Below, piece after piece: positions 24,432 to 33,615 of a DNA stretch of 64,000 nt. The position numbers and the translations under genes are program-made. The notes under the pieces were generated by a model. It made no database searches. It saw only the letters and a list, made by a program, of their open reading frames with translations, and had not been told where the DNA came from. Every line of letters begins with the position of its first letter. The stretch's first letter is position 1. The stretch lies in NCBI GenBank assembly GCA_049568075.1, contig CP144911.1; one strand, written 5' to 3'. The stretch is from Gottfriedia sp049568075. Lineage in GTDB: Bacteria > Bacillota > Bacilli > Bacillales > Bacillaceae_G.

Positions 24432-24760
24432 CTTCCTCATTAACCTTTTATGAGGAACCTTTTCCCCTTTTTCAGCTGTTTTACTTCCTCATGAACCCTT
24501 TATGAGGAACCTTTTCCCCTTTTTCAGCTGTCTTACTTCCTCATGAACCCTTTATGAGGAACCTTTTCCCCTTTTTCAGCTGTCTTACTTCCTCATGAAC
24601 CCTTTATGAGGAACCTTTTCCCCTAATTGAGCTGTCTTACTTCCTCATGAACCCTTTATGAGGAACCTTTTTTCCTTTTTGAGCTGTTTTACTTCCTCAT
24701 GAACCCCTTATGAGGAACCTAATTTCTTTTTTGCGCTATCTTACATCCTCATGAAACTAT
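24432..24760. repeat. 52-bp tandem repeat, about 6.3 copies, each with a hairpin
   Basis: Copies start at 24432, 24484, 24536, 24588, 24640, 24692 and 24744 (partial), a strict 52-bp period. Each full copy contains TTCCTCAT-9 nt-ATGAGGAA (first copy TTCCTCATTAACC with one change), followed by a C-rich spacer around TTTTCCCC and AGCTGTCTTAC. The inner copies are almost identical, the outer ones diverge, typical of expansion by slippage. It lies between terminators with no ORF. Confidence 0.85.
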
Positions 24761-24762
24761 AA

Positions 24763-24795
24763 AAAAAGCTCACCTTATAAAAGTGAGCTTTTTTT
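24763..24795. terminator. Terminator of ytkD
   Basis: AAAAAAAGCTCAC/GTGAGCTTTTTTT with a 7-9 nt AT loop, bidirectional; it overlaps the last codons of ytkD. Confidence 0.75.
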
Positions 24796-25254
24796 AGTAT
24801 TCAAGTAACTTAAACTTTGTGAAAATACTTCGTCACGCATGATAAAACTAAATCGGCGATCTTTTTTTATGTTTGGTGGAAATTCGTCTAACAATACTGG
24901 GCCGTTTGTTTCAAAATAGTGCTTTTGTGTTAAAAGTTCTCCTATTTCGGCAAAATAAATATTTTTTATAATAATTTTATCCTTACCTGTAACTCGGTAT
25001 TGCCCTAAATAATTAATTTTAGATACATTTCCACCTGTTTCTTCTAAAACTTCACGTTTTGCTGCTTCTTCAGGTGACTCGCCTTCCTCGACTTTTCCAC
25101 CTGGGAATTCGTATCCTCTTCTTTGATGGTCTGTGAGTAACCATTGGTCTTTGTATTTACAAATAACCCAAACATGTTTTGGATTGAGTGAAAATGGATG
25201 TTTCTCAAACGATAATTCAACTGTATTATGGTAAAAATCTTTAAATATGTACAT
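24775..25254 (-). CDS. ytkD: NUDIX hydrolase YtkD
   Basis: YtkD is a cytosolic Nudix pyrophosphohydrolase acting on (8-oxo-)dGTP and related nucleoside triphosphates. The Nudix box is complete: GGKVEEGESPEEAAKREVLEE in broken view, residues 52-73. The 159-residue sequence closely follows recalled B. subtilis YtkD (PKHVWVICKYKDQWLLTDH, GQYRVTGKDKIIIKNIYFAE). The ATG is preceded by an AAGG-type ribosome binding site. It sits next to ytlACD as in B. subtilis. Confidence 0.92.
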   Translation of the reverse strand: MYIFKDFYHNTVELSFEKHPFSLNPKHVWVICKYKDQWLLTDHQRRGYEFPGGKVEEGESPEEAAKREVLEETGGNVSKINYLGQYRVTGKDKIIIKNIYFAEIGELLTQKHYFETNGPVLLDEFPPNIKKDRRFSFIMRDEVFSQSLSYLNTKKSSLL

Positions 25255-25420
25255 TTTAACCTTCCTACATTCATACTTGTTTTTCCATTGTACTATTTCT
25301 ATTAAAATGTTTCATCATTATTGAAATAATATTCCTGAAACTTTATGAAAATATTTGATTGCCTTGCATATTGGACAGTATACTATATCATAGTAGTATA
25401 ACTATTTAGGAGGATATAGT

Positions 25421-25567
25421 ATGACTGGAGTATTTATTGTTAGTGGAATAATTATCGTTGTTGTATTCGGTGCTTTCGTTCTTACTGTAAATAAAGGCTA
25501 TGGTGTACAACATAAAGTCGATAAGCTAGAAGACGTAAAAATGAAAAATAACCATGATGAGAAATAA
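25421..25567 (+). CDS. ytzI: Small membrane protein YtzI
   Basis: A 48-residue protein too short for most gene callers. The N-terminus is one hydrophobic helix (FIVSGIIIVVVFGAFVLTV), followed by NKGYGVQHKVDKLED, which matches the YtzI family as I recall it. AGGAGG lies 8 nt before the ATG and a TATACT/TATAGTAGTATAA-type -10 region precedes it. It sits directly upstream of ytjA, as in B. subtilis. Function unknown. Confidence 0.8.
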   Translation: MTGVFIVSGIIIVVVFGAFVLTVNKGYGVQHKVDKLEDVKMKNNHDEK

Positions 25568-25591
25568 TTCTAGCAGACGAAAGGTTTGTAT

Positions 25592-25846
25592 ATGAATAAA
25601 ATTTTAATTGGAATCATTAGATTTTATCAAAAATGGATTTCACCTGCAACGCCACCATCATGTAGATTCTATCCAACTTGCTCTAGTTATGGACTAGAGG
25701 CAATACAAACTCATGGTGCCCTTAAAGGAACTTATTTAACGACTAAAAGAATACTTAAGTGTCACCCACTACATCCAGGTGGATATGATCCAGTACCTGA
25801 TAAAATAAATAAGGAAACAAAAAAAGATACGGTCAAAGAAACTTGA
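25592..25846 (+). CDS. ytjA: Membrane protein insertion efficiency factor YidD
   Basis: YidD helps YidC/SpoIIIJ insert inner-membrane proteins. The 84-residue protein has the family core: IRFYQKWISP, RFYPTCSSYG with conserved cysteines, and KCHPLHPGGYDPVP. The N-terminal amphipathic helix is expected to lie on the inner membrane face. ATG 25592 is chosen with GAAAGG 7 nt upstream; a TTG two codons earlier is possible. Confidence 0.93.
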   Translation: MNKILIGIIRFYQKWISPATPPSCRFYPTCSSYGLEAIQTHGALKGTYLTTKRILKCHPLHPGGYDPVPDKINKETKKDTVKET

Positions 25847-25893
25847 AATGAATAACAAGTTTAATTTGATCGTATTTTTTTAATTAGTGATTT

Positions 25894-27003
25894 TTATTGA
25901 GAAGTATATTGATAAATCTTTTTAGAAATGCTTCGGATTCTCTCTTCATCCACTTCTACCCCTAAACCAGGGCCAACTGGTACTTTAACTTTTCCATTTA
26001 TTAAAGCTACTTCTGGAAAAATAAGATCATGCTCCCAATGCCTAGATGAAGCCGAAATATCTCCTGGTATTGTAAATCCGGGAAGAGATGCTAATGCAAC
26101 GTTTTGAATTCTAGAAATCCCGGTTTCAATCATGCCTCCAACCCAAATTGGAATATTCTTTTCAACACAATAATCATGAATTTCAATTGATTTAGTTAAT
26201 CCTCCGACTCTCCCAGGCTTTACGGTAATGATTTTGCATGCGTTTAATTCATACGCAATTTGAACATCCTCTATGGAACATATACTTTCATCTAAGCAGA
26301 CTGGAGTAGAAATTTCCTTTTGAAGAATAGCGTGCTCGATGAATTGGCGTTCGCCGAAGGGCTGTTCGATCATTAACAGATTAAATTCATCTAATTTTTT
26401 TAGTTTCGGAATGTCTTCAATCGAATAATCTGAATTGGCATCAATCATTAGAGGGATTGTTGGATAGTTATTTCGTATAGTTGAGACAATTTCGTAATCA
26501 TTTTCTTTTGAAACTTTAACTTTAAATCGTTCATAGCCTTCTTTTATATATGCACTAATTTGTTTCAACATTTTTATTGGCTCGTCTATACTAATTACTA
26601 CCCCAACTGGTATCTCTGCCTTATTGCCCCCTAAAGCTTGTGCTAAAGTGATTGAATGTAGTTTACTATACAAATCCCAATATGCACCTTCAAGCCCAGA
26701 TTTAGCCATTTGATTGCCTTTAAATTGATTTAAATGTGTAGCAACTTCACTTGGATGGTTAAACTGCTTTTTTAATAAGATCGGTATAAAGAAATCCTGT
26801 AAAGTATGTAGAGCTGTTTGGATCGTTTCCTCTGTATACCAAGGCTCTGAAAAAGCAACGACTTCTCCATAACCGTATATTCCGTTTGCATCTAAAATTT
26901 TAACAATTATACTTTCACGTTTTTCATATGTACCATAGCTTGTTTTAAAAGGTACTTTTAGAGGCTGTTCAATTAAAAATAATTCTATTTGCCTTATCAA
27001 CAT
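25894..27003 (-). CDS. menC: o-Succinylbenzoate synthase
   Basis: MenC dehydrates SHCHC to o-succinylbenzoate, the fourth step of menaquinone synthesis, in the cytosol. It is a 369-residue enolase-superfamily barrel. Catalytic and metal residues are visible in FKVKVSKEND (catalytic Lys), MIDANSDYS (metal Asp), MIEQPF (Glu), CLDESI (Asp/Glu) and TVKPGRVGG (second Lys). Dipeptide-epimerase activity is a known alternative in this subgroup, but the position after menE settles the role. ATG follows AAGGGGAA; 11 nt separate it from menE. Confidence 0.94.
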   Translation of the reverse strand: MLIRQIELFLIEQPLKVPFKTSYGTYEKRESIIVKILDANGIYGYGEVVAFSEPWYTEETIQTALHTLQDFFIPILLKKQFNHPSEVATHLNQFKGNQMAKSGLEGAYWDLYSKLHSITLAQALGGNKAEIPVGVVISIDEPIKMLKQISAYIKEGYERFKVKVSKENDYEIVSTIRNNYPTIPLMIDANSDYSIEDIPKLKKLDEFNLLMIEQPFGERQFIEHAILQKEISTPVCLDESICSIEDVQIAYELNACKIITVKPGRVGGLTKSIEIHDYCVEKNIPIWVGGMIETGISRIQNVALASLPGFTIPGDISASSRHWEHDLIFPEVALINGKVKVPVGPGLGVEVDEERIRSISKKIYQYTSQ

Positions 27004-27014
27004 GTTTATTCCCC

Positions 27015-28457
27015 TTATAGAAGCTTAAGTAGTTCTCTTCTAACTAGCTTGTTTGTTGCATTTCTTGGTAGGTTGTCTACATAAAATATTTCCTTTGGAA
27101 TTTTATACCCTGCGATTTTATCTCGACAATACTCGATTAGTTCTTCTTGAGACGGAGGATTAGAGGATTTACTAACAACAAATCCAACAGGTACTTTTCC
27201 CCAATTCGGGTCTTCTTTGCCTGTTACACCAGCTTCAATGATATCTGGATGCGATATTAGTACTGATTCAATCTCTGCTGGATATATATTCTCTCCACCG
27301 GAAATAATTAGGTCACTTCTACGGTCAACTACAAATAAAAAACCATCCTCATCTACATAACCCAAATCACCTGTATAAAGATACTCAGATGAATCAGTTA
27401 ACTTGGAAAGTTTATAATAACCTTTACTCACGTTCGGCCCTTTGACTACAATTTCTCCTACTTCTTTTGGTAAACAAGTTCGTTGATTTTCTCTTATTTC
27501 TAGCGTACATCCAAATAAAGCTTTACCTGCCGAACCAATTTTAGAAAGCATATATTCAGGAGAAAGCGTTGCTACTTGTGAACAAGTTTCAGTCATTCCG
27601 TATGTTTGATAGACTGGCACATTTAATTCTCTTGCCTTTTGTAAAAGAGGTAACGGAGCAGGCCCTCCACCAAGTAAAGCTGCCCTTACGCTGTTTAAAT
27701 CATTTGTACCTTCAACAATAGTTAATAGGTCATTTAATACTTTTGTTACAACAGATAGAATTGTTACATTATGCTTTATGACACAGTCCTTAATCGTATG
27801 TGCATCAGCTTTATTCGTTAACACAATTTTCATGCCATAAATGGCACTTTTATATACAGTAGATAAACCACCCACATGGAACATTGGCAAACAGACTAGC
27901 CACACATCTTTATGATCTAATCCTAAATTTAATACTGAAGCAATTGCACTGCTCCAATGATTAAAATAAGTTTGTAAAACTGCTTTTGGGAAACCAGTAG
28001 TACCAGATGTGTACATCATAGTTGCGATTTTATCACCATCAAAATTAGACTTGATTGGAAATTCCTTTGATTCACTGTTCTCCATTTCATTTATATTTAA
28101 CAGTTTTATATTTTCAGGAATTTTCACCGTATTTGATTTCGCTACGATTAAAAATACAGAATCACTATTTTCTAATTGATATACTATTTCGTCATCACTT
28201 AATCTTATATTCAATAAAATTGATGTTGCTCCAATATAATGAAGTGCATAAACAACTTCTATAAATTCAACAGAATTATTCATTAAAACCGAAACATGAG
28301 ATCCGTCTTTTATACCAAAATGGTGAAATTTATATGCAAGATTTATAACTCGATCATGTAAATCCTTAAACGTAATTTCTTCCCCATCTGTTGCAATTGC
28401 TATTCGATTAGGGGTTAATCTTACTCTCTCAAGCAAAAAATTCGGAATTTGATTCAT
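27015..28457 (-). CDS. menE: o-Succinylbenzoate-CoA ligase
   Basis: MenE activates o-succinylbenzoate with ATP and CoA. The 480-residue ANL-family enzyme has the P-loop-like YTSGTTGFPKAV, the A5 motif YQTYGMTETC, the hinge YTGDLGYVDEDGF/VVDRRSDLI and the C-terminal Lys in NATNKLVRREL. ATG 28457 has AGGAAG 9 nt upstream; a GTG three codons earlier overlaps that site. It starts about 200 nt after menB, the only long gap in the men operon, which holds an inverted repeat and menB's terminator. Confidence 0.95.
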   Translation of the reverse strand: MNQIPNFLLERVRLTPNRIAIATDGEEITFKDLHDRVINLAYKFHHFGIKDGSHVSVLMNNSVEFIEVVYALHYIGATSILLNIRLSDDEIVYQLENSDSVFLIVAKSNTVKIPENIKLLNINEMENSESKEFPIKSNFDGDKIATMMYTSGTTGFPKAVLQTYFNHWSSAIASVLNLGLDHKDVWLVCLPMFHVGGLSTVYKSAIYGMKIVLTNKADAHTIKDCVIKHNVTILSVVTKVLNDLLTIVEGTNDLNSVRAALLGGGPAPLPLLQKARELNVPVYQTYGMTETCSQVATLSPEYMLSKIGSAGKALFGCTLEIRENQRTCLPKEVGEIVVKGPNVSKGYYKLSKLTDSSEYLYTGDLGYVDEDGFLFVVDRRSDLIISGGENIYPAEIESVLISHPDIIEAGVTGKEDPNWGKVPVGFVVSKSSNPPSQEELIEYCRDKIAGYKIPKEIFYVDNLPRNATNKLVRRELLKLL

Positions 28458-28516
28458 CAAAAACACTTCCTGACTAATATCTAAATTTACAAAAGTTCAT
28501 TAAAGAAAACTCTTCG

Positions 28517-28600
28517 ATTGGCGAAGATAGAGGCGTAGTTGCATTTATACTTAATTCCTAGATTGGACAACTACGTCGAGGTTTCATCTCCGCTGCCAAT
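28517..28600. repeat. Imperfect inverted repeat between menB and menE
   Basis: ATTGGC...GGCGTAGTTG (28517-28541) and CAACTACGTC...GCTGCCAAT (28568-28600) are imperfect complements separated by about 26 nt, giving a long bulged hairpin. It lies downstream of the menB terminator on the minus strand and just upstream of menE. Possibly a dispersed intergenic element or a processing/attenuation structure. Confidence 0.5.
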
Positions 28601-28619
28601 TTATACTTTCTTAATGTGC

Positions 28620-28656
28620 AAAAAAGCTTGATGATTTCTCATCAAGCTTTTATCTT
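28620..28656 (-). terminator. Terminator after menB
   Basis: On the minus strand AAAAGCTTGATGA/TCATCAAGCTTTTTT with a 5-6 nt loop. It may reduce read-through from menB into menEC. Confidence 0.75.
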
Positions 28657-28664
28657 CTTTCAAA

Positions 28665-29483
28665 TCAAGGAAAACGTGGGAATTTATCGAAATCAGGTGT
28701 ACGTTTTTCTTTAAATGCATCGCGACCTTCTTTTGCTTCCTCAGTTGTGTAGTAAAGAAGTGTTGCATCTCCAGCTAGCTGTTGAAGTCCAGCTAAACCG
28801 TCTGTATCTGCATTCATTGCTGCTTTTAAGAAGCGAAGTGCAGTTGGACTCTTTTCAAGCATTTCTTCAGCCCATTGAACTGTTTCAGCTTCTAATTCTT
28901 CTAAAGGTACTACTTTATTGACTAAGCCCATATCTAATGCTTCTTGTGCATTATATTGACGGCATAAGTACCAAATTTCACGAGCTTTTTTGTGCCCTAC
29001 AATACGAGCTAAATAGCCTGAGCCATAACCAGCATCAAAGCTACCAACTTTAGGACCAGTTTGTCCAAATTTAGCGTTTTCAGCTGCGATTGTTAAGTCA
29101 CATACTACGTTTAATACGTTACCTCCACCAATTGCATAACCAGCTACCATTGCAATTACAGGCTTTGGAATAACGCGAATTAAGCGTTGTAAATCTAAAA
29201 CATTCAGGCGAGGAATGCGGTCTTGTCCAACATAACCACCGTGTCCGCGAACACTTTGGTCTCCACCAGAACAGAATGCTTTTCCACCTTCACCTGTTAA
29301 AATAATAACACCAATTTTTTCGTCGTCTCTTGCATAAGCAAAAGCATCAATCATTTCCGATACTGTTAATGGTGTAAATGCGTTATGTACGTGCGGACGA
29401 TTGATTGAAATTTTAGCAATTCCATTATATGTAGAATATAAAATTTCTTCATACTTTCTTTCTTGTACCCATTCAATAGTCAT
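28665..29483 (-). CDS. menB: 1,4-Dihydroxy-2-naphthoyl-CoA synthase
   Basis: MenB closes the second ring of the naphthoquinone from o-succinylbenzoyl-CoA (Dieckmann-type reaction). The 272-residue crotonase-fold protein is very highly conserved: FCSGGDQSVRGHGGYVG (oxyanion-hole region), GYAIGGGNVLNVVCDLTIAAE, GSFDAGYGSGYLAR, and the C-terminal GRDAFKEKRTPDFDKFPRFP. GGAGG precedes the ATG, which overlaps the menH stop (ATGA), so the two are translationally coupled. Confidence 0.98.
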   Translation of the reverse strand: MTIEWVQERKYEEILYSTYNGIAKISINRPHVHNAFTPLTVSEMIDAFAYARDDEKIGVIILTGEGGKAFCSGGDQSVRGHGGYVGQDRIPRLNVLDLQRLIRVIPKPVIAMVAGYAIGGGNVLNVVCDLTIAAENAKFGQTGPKVGSFDAGYGSGYLARIVGHKKAREIWYLCRQYNAQEALDMGLVNKVVPLEELEAETVQWAEEMLEKSPTALRFLKAAMNADTDGLAGLQQLAGDATLLYYTTEEAKEGRDAFKEKRTPDFDKFPRFP

Positions 29484-30307
29484 GAAATTTCCTCCTTTTC
29501 ACTTTTCAATAAAAACCCAATTACTATTGTAGCAAATTTTTCCGAATGTTCCACATGAATTGCATGGCCTGCGTGTGGAATTTTAATAATTTGGCTATTT
29601 TCTAGCTTCTCGTTCATTTTCTCCATTATTAAGCAAAACTTTTCATCATATTCTCCACAAACTAATAAAGTAGGTTTTTTAAATTGCTTCAAGTCACTCC
29701 ATAGAGATGGTTGAATGCCCGTGCCCATCCCTTTTAGACTATTACTTAAGCCGATTAGTGACTGATTTAATCTTCCTTGTTTAATCTTTTGTTGTGACTC
29801 TGATGTCAAATTCTTTTGAGTTGCAAATAAGGGAATATTTTCCCAATAATTAACAAATACTTCAATACCTTCATTTAGGATCATTGAAGATAAATGATTG
29901 TCTTGTTCGATTCGAGCTAATTTTTCATTTTCAGTTTTAAGACCAGCCGTGCAGCTTTCTAACATAAGCGATTTAATTTTTGTTGGATAGGCTAAAGCGA
30001 AATAGAGGGCTAGTCTACCTCCCATCGAATAGCCTAATAGATGCACCGAATCAATTTGCTTTTTTACTAAAAAATCATGTAAATCTTTAGCAGCAAATTC
30101 CATTCTGTACCGTTCATCATTAATTGGACAATCTGTTTTCCCATGTCCTAATAAATCAATTGCTATTACATGATAATTTCGTTCTAGTTTACTTATTAAA
30201 CTTCCCCATGTCTCCTTTGAACCTGTGAAACCATGCAATAATAATATAGTTTGCCCTTGGCCAGATTCAATATATGAATATGTGACCTCATTTATTTTAA
30301 TTTCCAT
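29480..30307 (-). CDS. menH: SHCHC synthase (alpha/beta hydrolase)
   Basis: MenH eliminates pyruvate from SEPHCHC to give SHCHC. The 275-residue alpha/beta hydrolase has LLLHGFTGS, the nucleophile elbow GYSMGGR, the acid in CGEYDEKF and the His in HAGHAIHVE. ATG 30307 is chosen since AGGTG lies 9 nt upstream; the ORF opens with GTG four codons earlier. It begins 18 nt after menD. Confidence 0.92.
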   Translation of the reverse strand: MEIKINEVTYSYIESGQGQTILLLHGFTGSKETWGSLISKLERNYHVIAIDLLGHGKTDCPINDERYRMEFAAKDLHDFLVKKQIDSVHLLGYSMGGRLALYFALAYPTKIKSLMLESCTAGLKTENEKLARIEQDNHLSSMILNEGIEVFVNYWENIPLFATQKNLTSESQQKIKQGRLNQSLIGLSNSLKGMGTGIQPSLWSDLKQFKKPTLLVCGEYDEKFCLIMEKMNEKLENSQIIKIPHAGHAIHVEHSEKFATIVIGFLLKSEKEEIS

Positions 30308-30325
30308 GAACAAGAACACCTAATT

Positions 30326-32065
30326 TCATTTCTCGTATTCTGCTTTTACAATGCTCCAAACTTTTTGATGAAGATCATAATTTTCTTTACGACTTGTCTG
30401 TATTTCAATAACATGCAATCCATTATTCTTTTTACCTAATTCATCTTCAAGTTCAAACCAATTATGAATTTTCGTATGAACTCCACCGAAAAGGGCAGTT
30501 GCATGCTCGAATTCCAATCCTAAAGGAGTTCCGAATAACTCTTCAAAATGTTTTTCTTCTTTTGATTGAGGTAAAAATGAGAAGATTCCTCCCCCATCAT
30601 TATTAACAAGGATCACTCTTAAAGGTAAATGATGTAGTTTAGAAAGGACTAGACTATTTAAATCATGATAGAAAGACAAATCTCCAATTAATAATGTGAC
30701 ACTCTCTCCAGCAGCTGCCATCCCCAATGCGGTTGCAATTGTCCCATCTATTCCATTTACCCCTCGATTACAAGCAATTTTTAACTTTTTAGATTGATTA
30801 TGTAAAAACGTATCCACATCACGAATAGGCATACTGTTTGAAACAAACAATGTACTTTCTTCAAGTAAATTTTTTGCTAAAACTTGAACGATTTTCCCTT
30901 CAAAAAGTTCATCAAACTGTTTTGCTTGTTCTAGTCCATTTTTTGTTTTTTCATTAATTGTTTTCCATTTATTCAACCAATCTATTTCATGACTACTTGT
31001 TTTCTCGTATGACTCCAAAATTGCATTACAAAACTGGATATCATCACAAGAAATCATTTGAGTTGCTTTTAATGTCGGATCCCTCCATAGGTCTCCTTCG
31101 TCAATTACAATTAGCTCGCAATCTTTTTGTTTTTGAATATATTGGCTAAACGTTTTAGATACAGGCATTGCTCCGAATCGTACGATAACTTCAGAATCAA
31201 GCGAATCAACAATGTCTTCAAAACGAAGAAATGTATCATATGTATCGATTACATTCGAGTCTTCATTCCCATTAATTGTTCTTCCATTTGAAAGAGGATC
31301 ACATAGAACTGGATAGTCTAATAAATTCCCTAAAGATTTAATCTTCTTTAAAGCTCCTTCTTCAACATAAGGACCACAAACTAATAAGCCTTTTCTTTTT
31401 GATTGAAAAAGCTTCGTGAACTCATTACTTGTTTCATTTGAAATTGTTGCAAGAGTTTCAGTAAGTATTGTGTGAGCAGAATTTTTACGCTTTCCTGCTG
31501 AGTATATGTCATCAATCGTAAAATTAGGAACTAAAGGTTCTCGAAGTGGCACATTCATATGTACGGGCCCCATTGGAGCGGTCACACATGAACGGTACAG
31601 TCGATTAACGCTTGACCGCGCGTATTCGTACATAGCTTCCGAAGCCTCTGGTAAGGCTAACTCAATAAATTTTTTTACAAATGAACCGTATAAACCAATC
31701 TGATTCATAGCTTGTGGTGCACCTATATCTCTAAGCTCATGTGGTCGATCGGCTGTCAGTACGATTAATGGAATTCTTGATTCCTTTGCTTCAGAAATGG
31801 CTGGCATATAATTAGCAGCAGCAGTTCCAGAAGTACAAATTAAAACTGTAGGCTGTTTCGTACTTTTAGCGATTCCTAAAGCAAAAAATGCTGCCCCTCT
31901 TTCATCTACTGCAATATAAGACTTTAATTTTGGATGTTCATTTACTAACATCGATATTGGTGTAGAGCGTGATCCAGGACTTATTACAACGTTTTTTATA
32001 TTTAATGCACTTATTTCATCTACAAGAGCACCAATATACTTTGTTAGTGCTTCATTATCTTTCAT
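30326..32065 (-). CDS. menD: SEPHCHC synthase
   Basis: MenD adds succinic semialdehyde (from 2-oxoglutarate) to isochorismate using thiamine diphosphate and Mg2+. The 579-residue protein has the N-terminal VVISPGSRSTP, the GTAAANYMPAISEA region and the C-terminal ThDP motif GDLSFYHDLNSL...NNDGGGIFSFLP. The start ATG overlaps the end of menF by 11 nt, so translation is coupled. Confidence 0.97.
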   Translation of the reverse strand: MKDNEALTKYIGALVDEISALNIKNVVISPGSRSTPISMLVNEHPKLKSYIAVDERGAAFFALGIAKSTKQPTVLICTSGTAAANYMPAISEAKESRIPLIVLTADRPHELRDIGAPQAMNQIGLYGSFVKKFIELALPEASEAMYEYARSSVNRLYRSCVTAPMGPVHMNVPLREPLVPNFTIDDIYSAGKRKNSAHTILTETLATISNETSNEFTKLFQSKRKGLLVCGPYVEEGALKKIKSLGNLLDYPVLCDPLSNGRTINGNEDSNVIDTYDTFLRFEDIVDSLDSEVIVRFGAMPVSKTFSQYIQKQKDCELIVIDEGDLWRDPTLKATQMISCDDIQFCNAILESYEKTSSHEIDWLNKWKTINEKTKNGLEQAKQFDELFEGKIVQVLAKNLLEESTLFVSNSMPIRDVDTFLHNQSKKLKIACNRGVNGIDGTIATALGMAAAGESVTLLIGDLSFYHDLNSLVLSKLHHLPLRVILVNNDGGGIFSFLPQSKEEKHFEELFGTPLGLEFEHATALFGGVHTKIHNWFELEDELGKKNNGLHVIEIQTSRKENYDLHQKVWSIVKAEYEK

Positions 32066-33461
32066 TTCGTAACCCTCCTAATGCATTTAGCATTGGCAGA
32101 AACTTTACACCAGTTTCAAAAAATTCTTCCTCTGGTTTTGAATCTTGTACAACACCACAACCGGCATATAATTTTGCTTTATCTTCTTTAATTAAGGCAC
32201 TTCGTATGCCTACAGCAAAATCACCATTTCCGTTTAAATCAATCCACCCAATCGGTGCACCATACCATCCTCGGTCCACAGGTTCAAGTTCACGAATTAA
32301 TTTACATGCCTCTTCCTTAGGAAATCCTCCAAGTGCAGGGGTTGGATGTAATGCTTGAATTAATTCAATTAAAGAAACATGATTATATAATTTCCCTTCA
32401 ACTGGCGTGAATAAATGCAATAAGCTTTTAGTCGCCATTATTCTTGGTGTTGAAGGTATTGATAATTCATTACAATATTGTTGTAGCGTTTCTCGTATAT
32501 AGTTTACAACAAAAGCATGTTCACCATTATTTTTTTTACTATTTAATAACCAATTGGCGGCTTCTGTGTTTTCTTCCTTAGTTATTCCTTTTGCGGCAGA
32601 TCCCGCAAGACACATCGAAGAAGCTGTATTATTTTTCTTAGAAATTAATCGCTCAGGTGTAGCGCTAATAAATACAGTATCTTTTAATTGATAAGAAATA
32701 ACATAGTTAACATTTCTTGTTGCTTCTAATTCATAAATTACTTTTGTTGAATTTACTTCTGCAGAAAATGTTGCATCTAAAGTTCGATTTAAAACAACTT
32801 TTTCTAATTCTTCGTTTTTCATTTGATGAATTGCTTCTTTTACGCTTTGAATCCATTCATTTGGTTCAAATTCATCTTTGTTAATACATTCTGATTGTGT
32901 AAAGCTTGGTTGCTTCATTCCAAACTTTTCTAAAAAATCATCATATTCTTTATATTGAAGCAATAAATCCTCTACTGTAGTTTGTTCATTAATTTCATAA
33001 TTAGAGGTGATGAATGTCCCTTCGTTTGTAACCGTCACCATTAATTTAGGTACATAGAAATGGGAGGTACCAAAATTCTTCCAATCTTGATCATTTTTAT
33101 AGTTATCAAAAAAAGAGAAACCCCCAAGAGCTATCGGTCCTGTACCAAAGCAATTTTCTTGCTCGATATACACTTGCTCTCCAAAGCGTTTCCATTCTTT
33201 TTCTATTGCAGAATACTGTTCTTCTGTACTATGATGAAAAGGAACTAAAGTACCAATTCCTGTGAGAATTAACGAGTTTTCTTGGTTTGACCAATAAAAG
33301 CGTTCAGTAAAACCCAATTCATGATAAAAATGGTAAACACTTAGGGGATGGATATTCATTATTTTTTCCACTTTACAAATGAAGCGTTTTGAACAAGCTT
33401 TTGCCTTTTGAAGAGAATGCTCAAAGAAGGCAATCGATTCCAGTTGACCTGTTCTAAGCAT
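32055..33461 (-). CDS. menF: Isochorismate synthase
   Basis: MenF isomerises chorismate to isochorismate, the committed step to menaquinone. The 468-residue chorismate-binding enzyme shows LEKVVLNRTLDATF, SATPERLISKK, LHPTPALGGFPKEEA and the C-terminal GWYGAPIGWIDLNGNGDF and AGCGVVQDSKPEEEF. It is the first gene of menFDHBEC, preceded by a sigma-A promoter and a GGGGGAA ribosome binding site. A siderophore-type DhbC role is unlikely because of the context. Confidence 0.95.
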   Translation of the reverse strand: MLRTGQLESIAFFEHSLQKAKACSKRFICKVEKIMNIHPLSVYHFYHELGFTERFYWSNQENSLILTGIGTLVPFHHSTEEQYSAIEKEWKRFGEQVYIEQENCFGTGPIALGGFSFFDNYKNDQDWKNFGTSHFYVPKLMVTVTNEGTFITSNYEINEQTTVEDLLLQYKEYDDFLEKFGMKQPSFTQSECINKDEFEPNEWIQSVKEAIHQMKNEELEKVVLNRTLDATFSAEVNSTKVIYELEATRNVNYVISYQLKDTVFISATPERLISKKNNTASSMCLAGSAAKGITKEENTEAANWLLNSKKNNGEHAFVVNYIRETLQQYCNELSIPSTPRIMATKSLLHLFTPVEGKLYNHVSLIELIQALHPTPALGGFPKEEACKLIRELEPVDRGWYGAPIGWIDLNGNGDFAVGIRSALIKEDKAKLYAGCGVVQDSKPEEEFFETGVKFLPMLNALGGLRNER

Positions 33462-33508
33462 AATAGTTCCCCCTAGCTTAAATATACGTTAAATACATGA
33501 TATAACTA

Positions 33509-33537
33509 AAGATACAACGATGAATGTAGACTGTCAA
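33509..33537 (-). promoter_or_regulatory. Promoter of the menFDHBEC operon
   Basis: On the minus strand TTGACA (33537-33532), 17-bp spacer, TATCTT (33514-33509). Confidence 0.75.
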
Positions 33538-33615
33538 TTTTATGAAGTTCGTCCATACTTTTTTAAAGTAAAATGACCTACATTTTCAAATAATATTAAA
33601 AAGGAGGATGTTAAA

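Noticed and set aside
24432..24760. CRISPR array
   Set aside because: The 52-bp units are contiguous with no variable spacers, and no cas genes are present.
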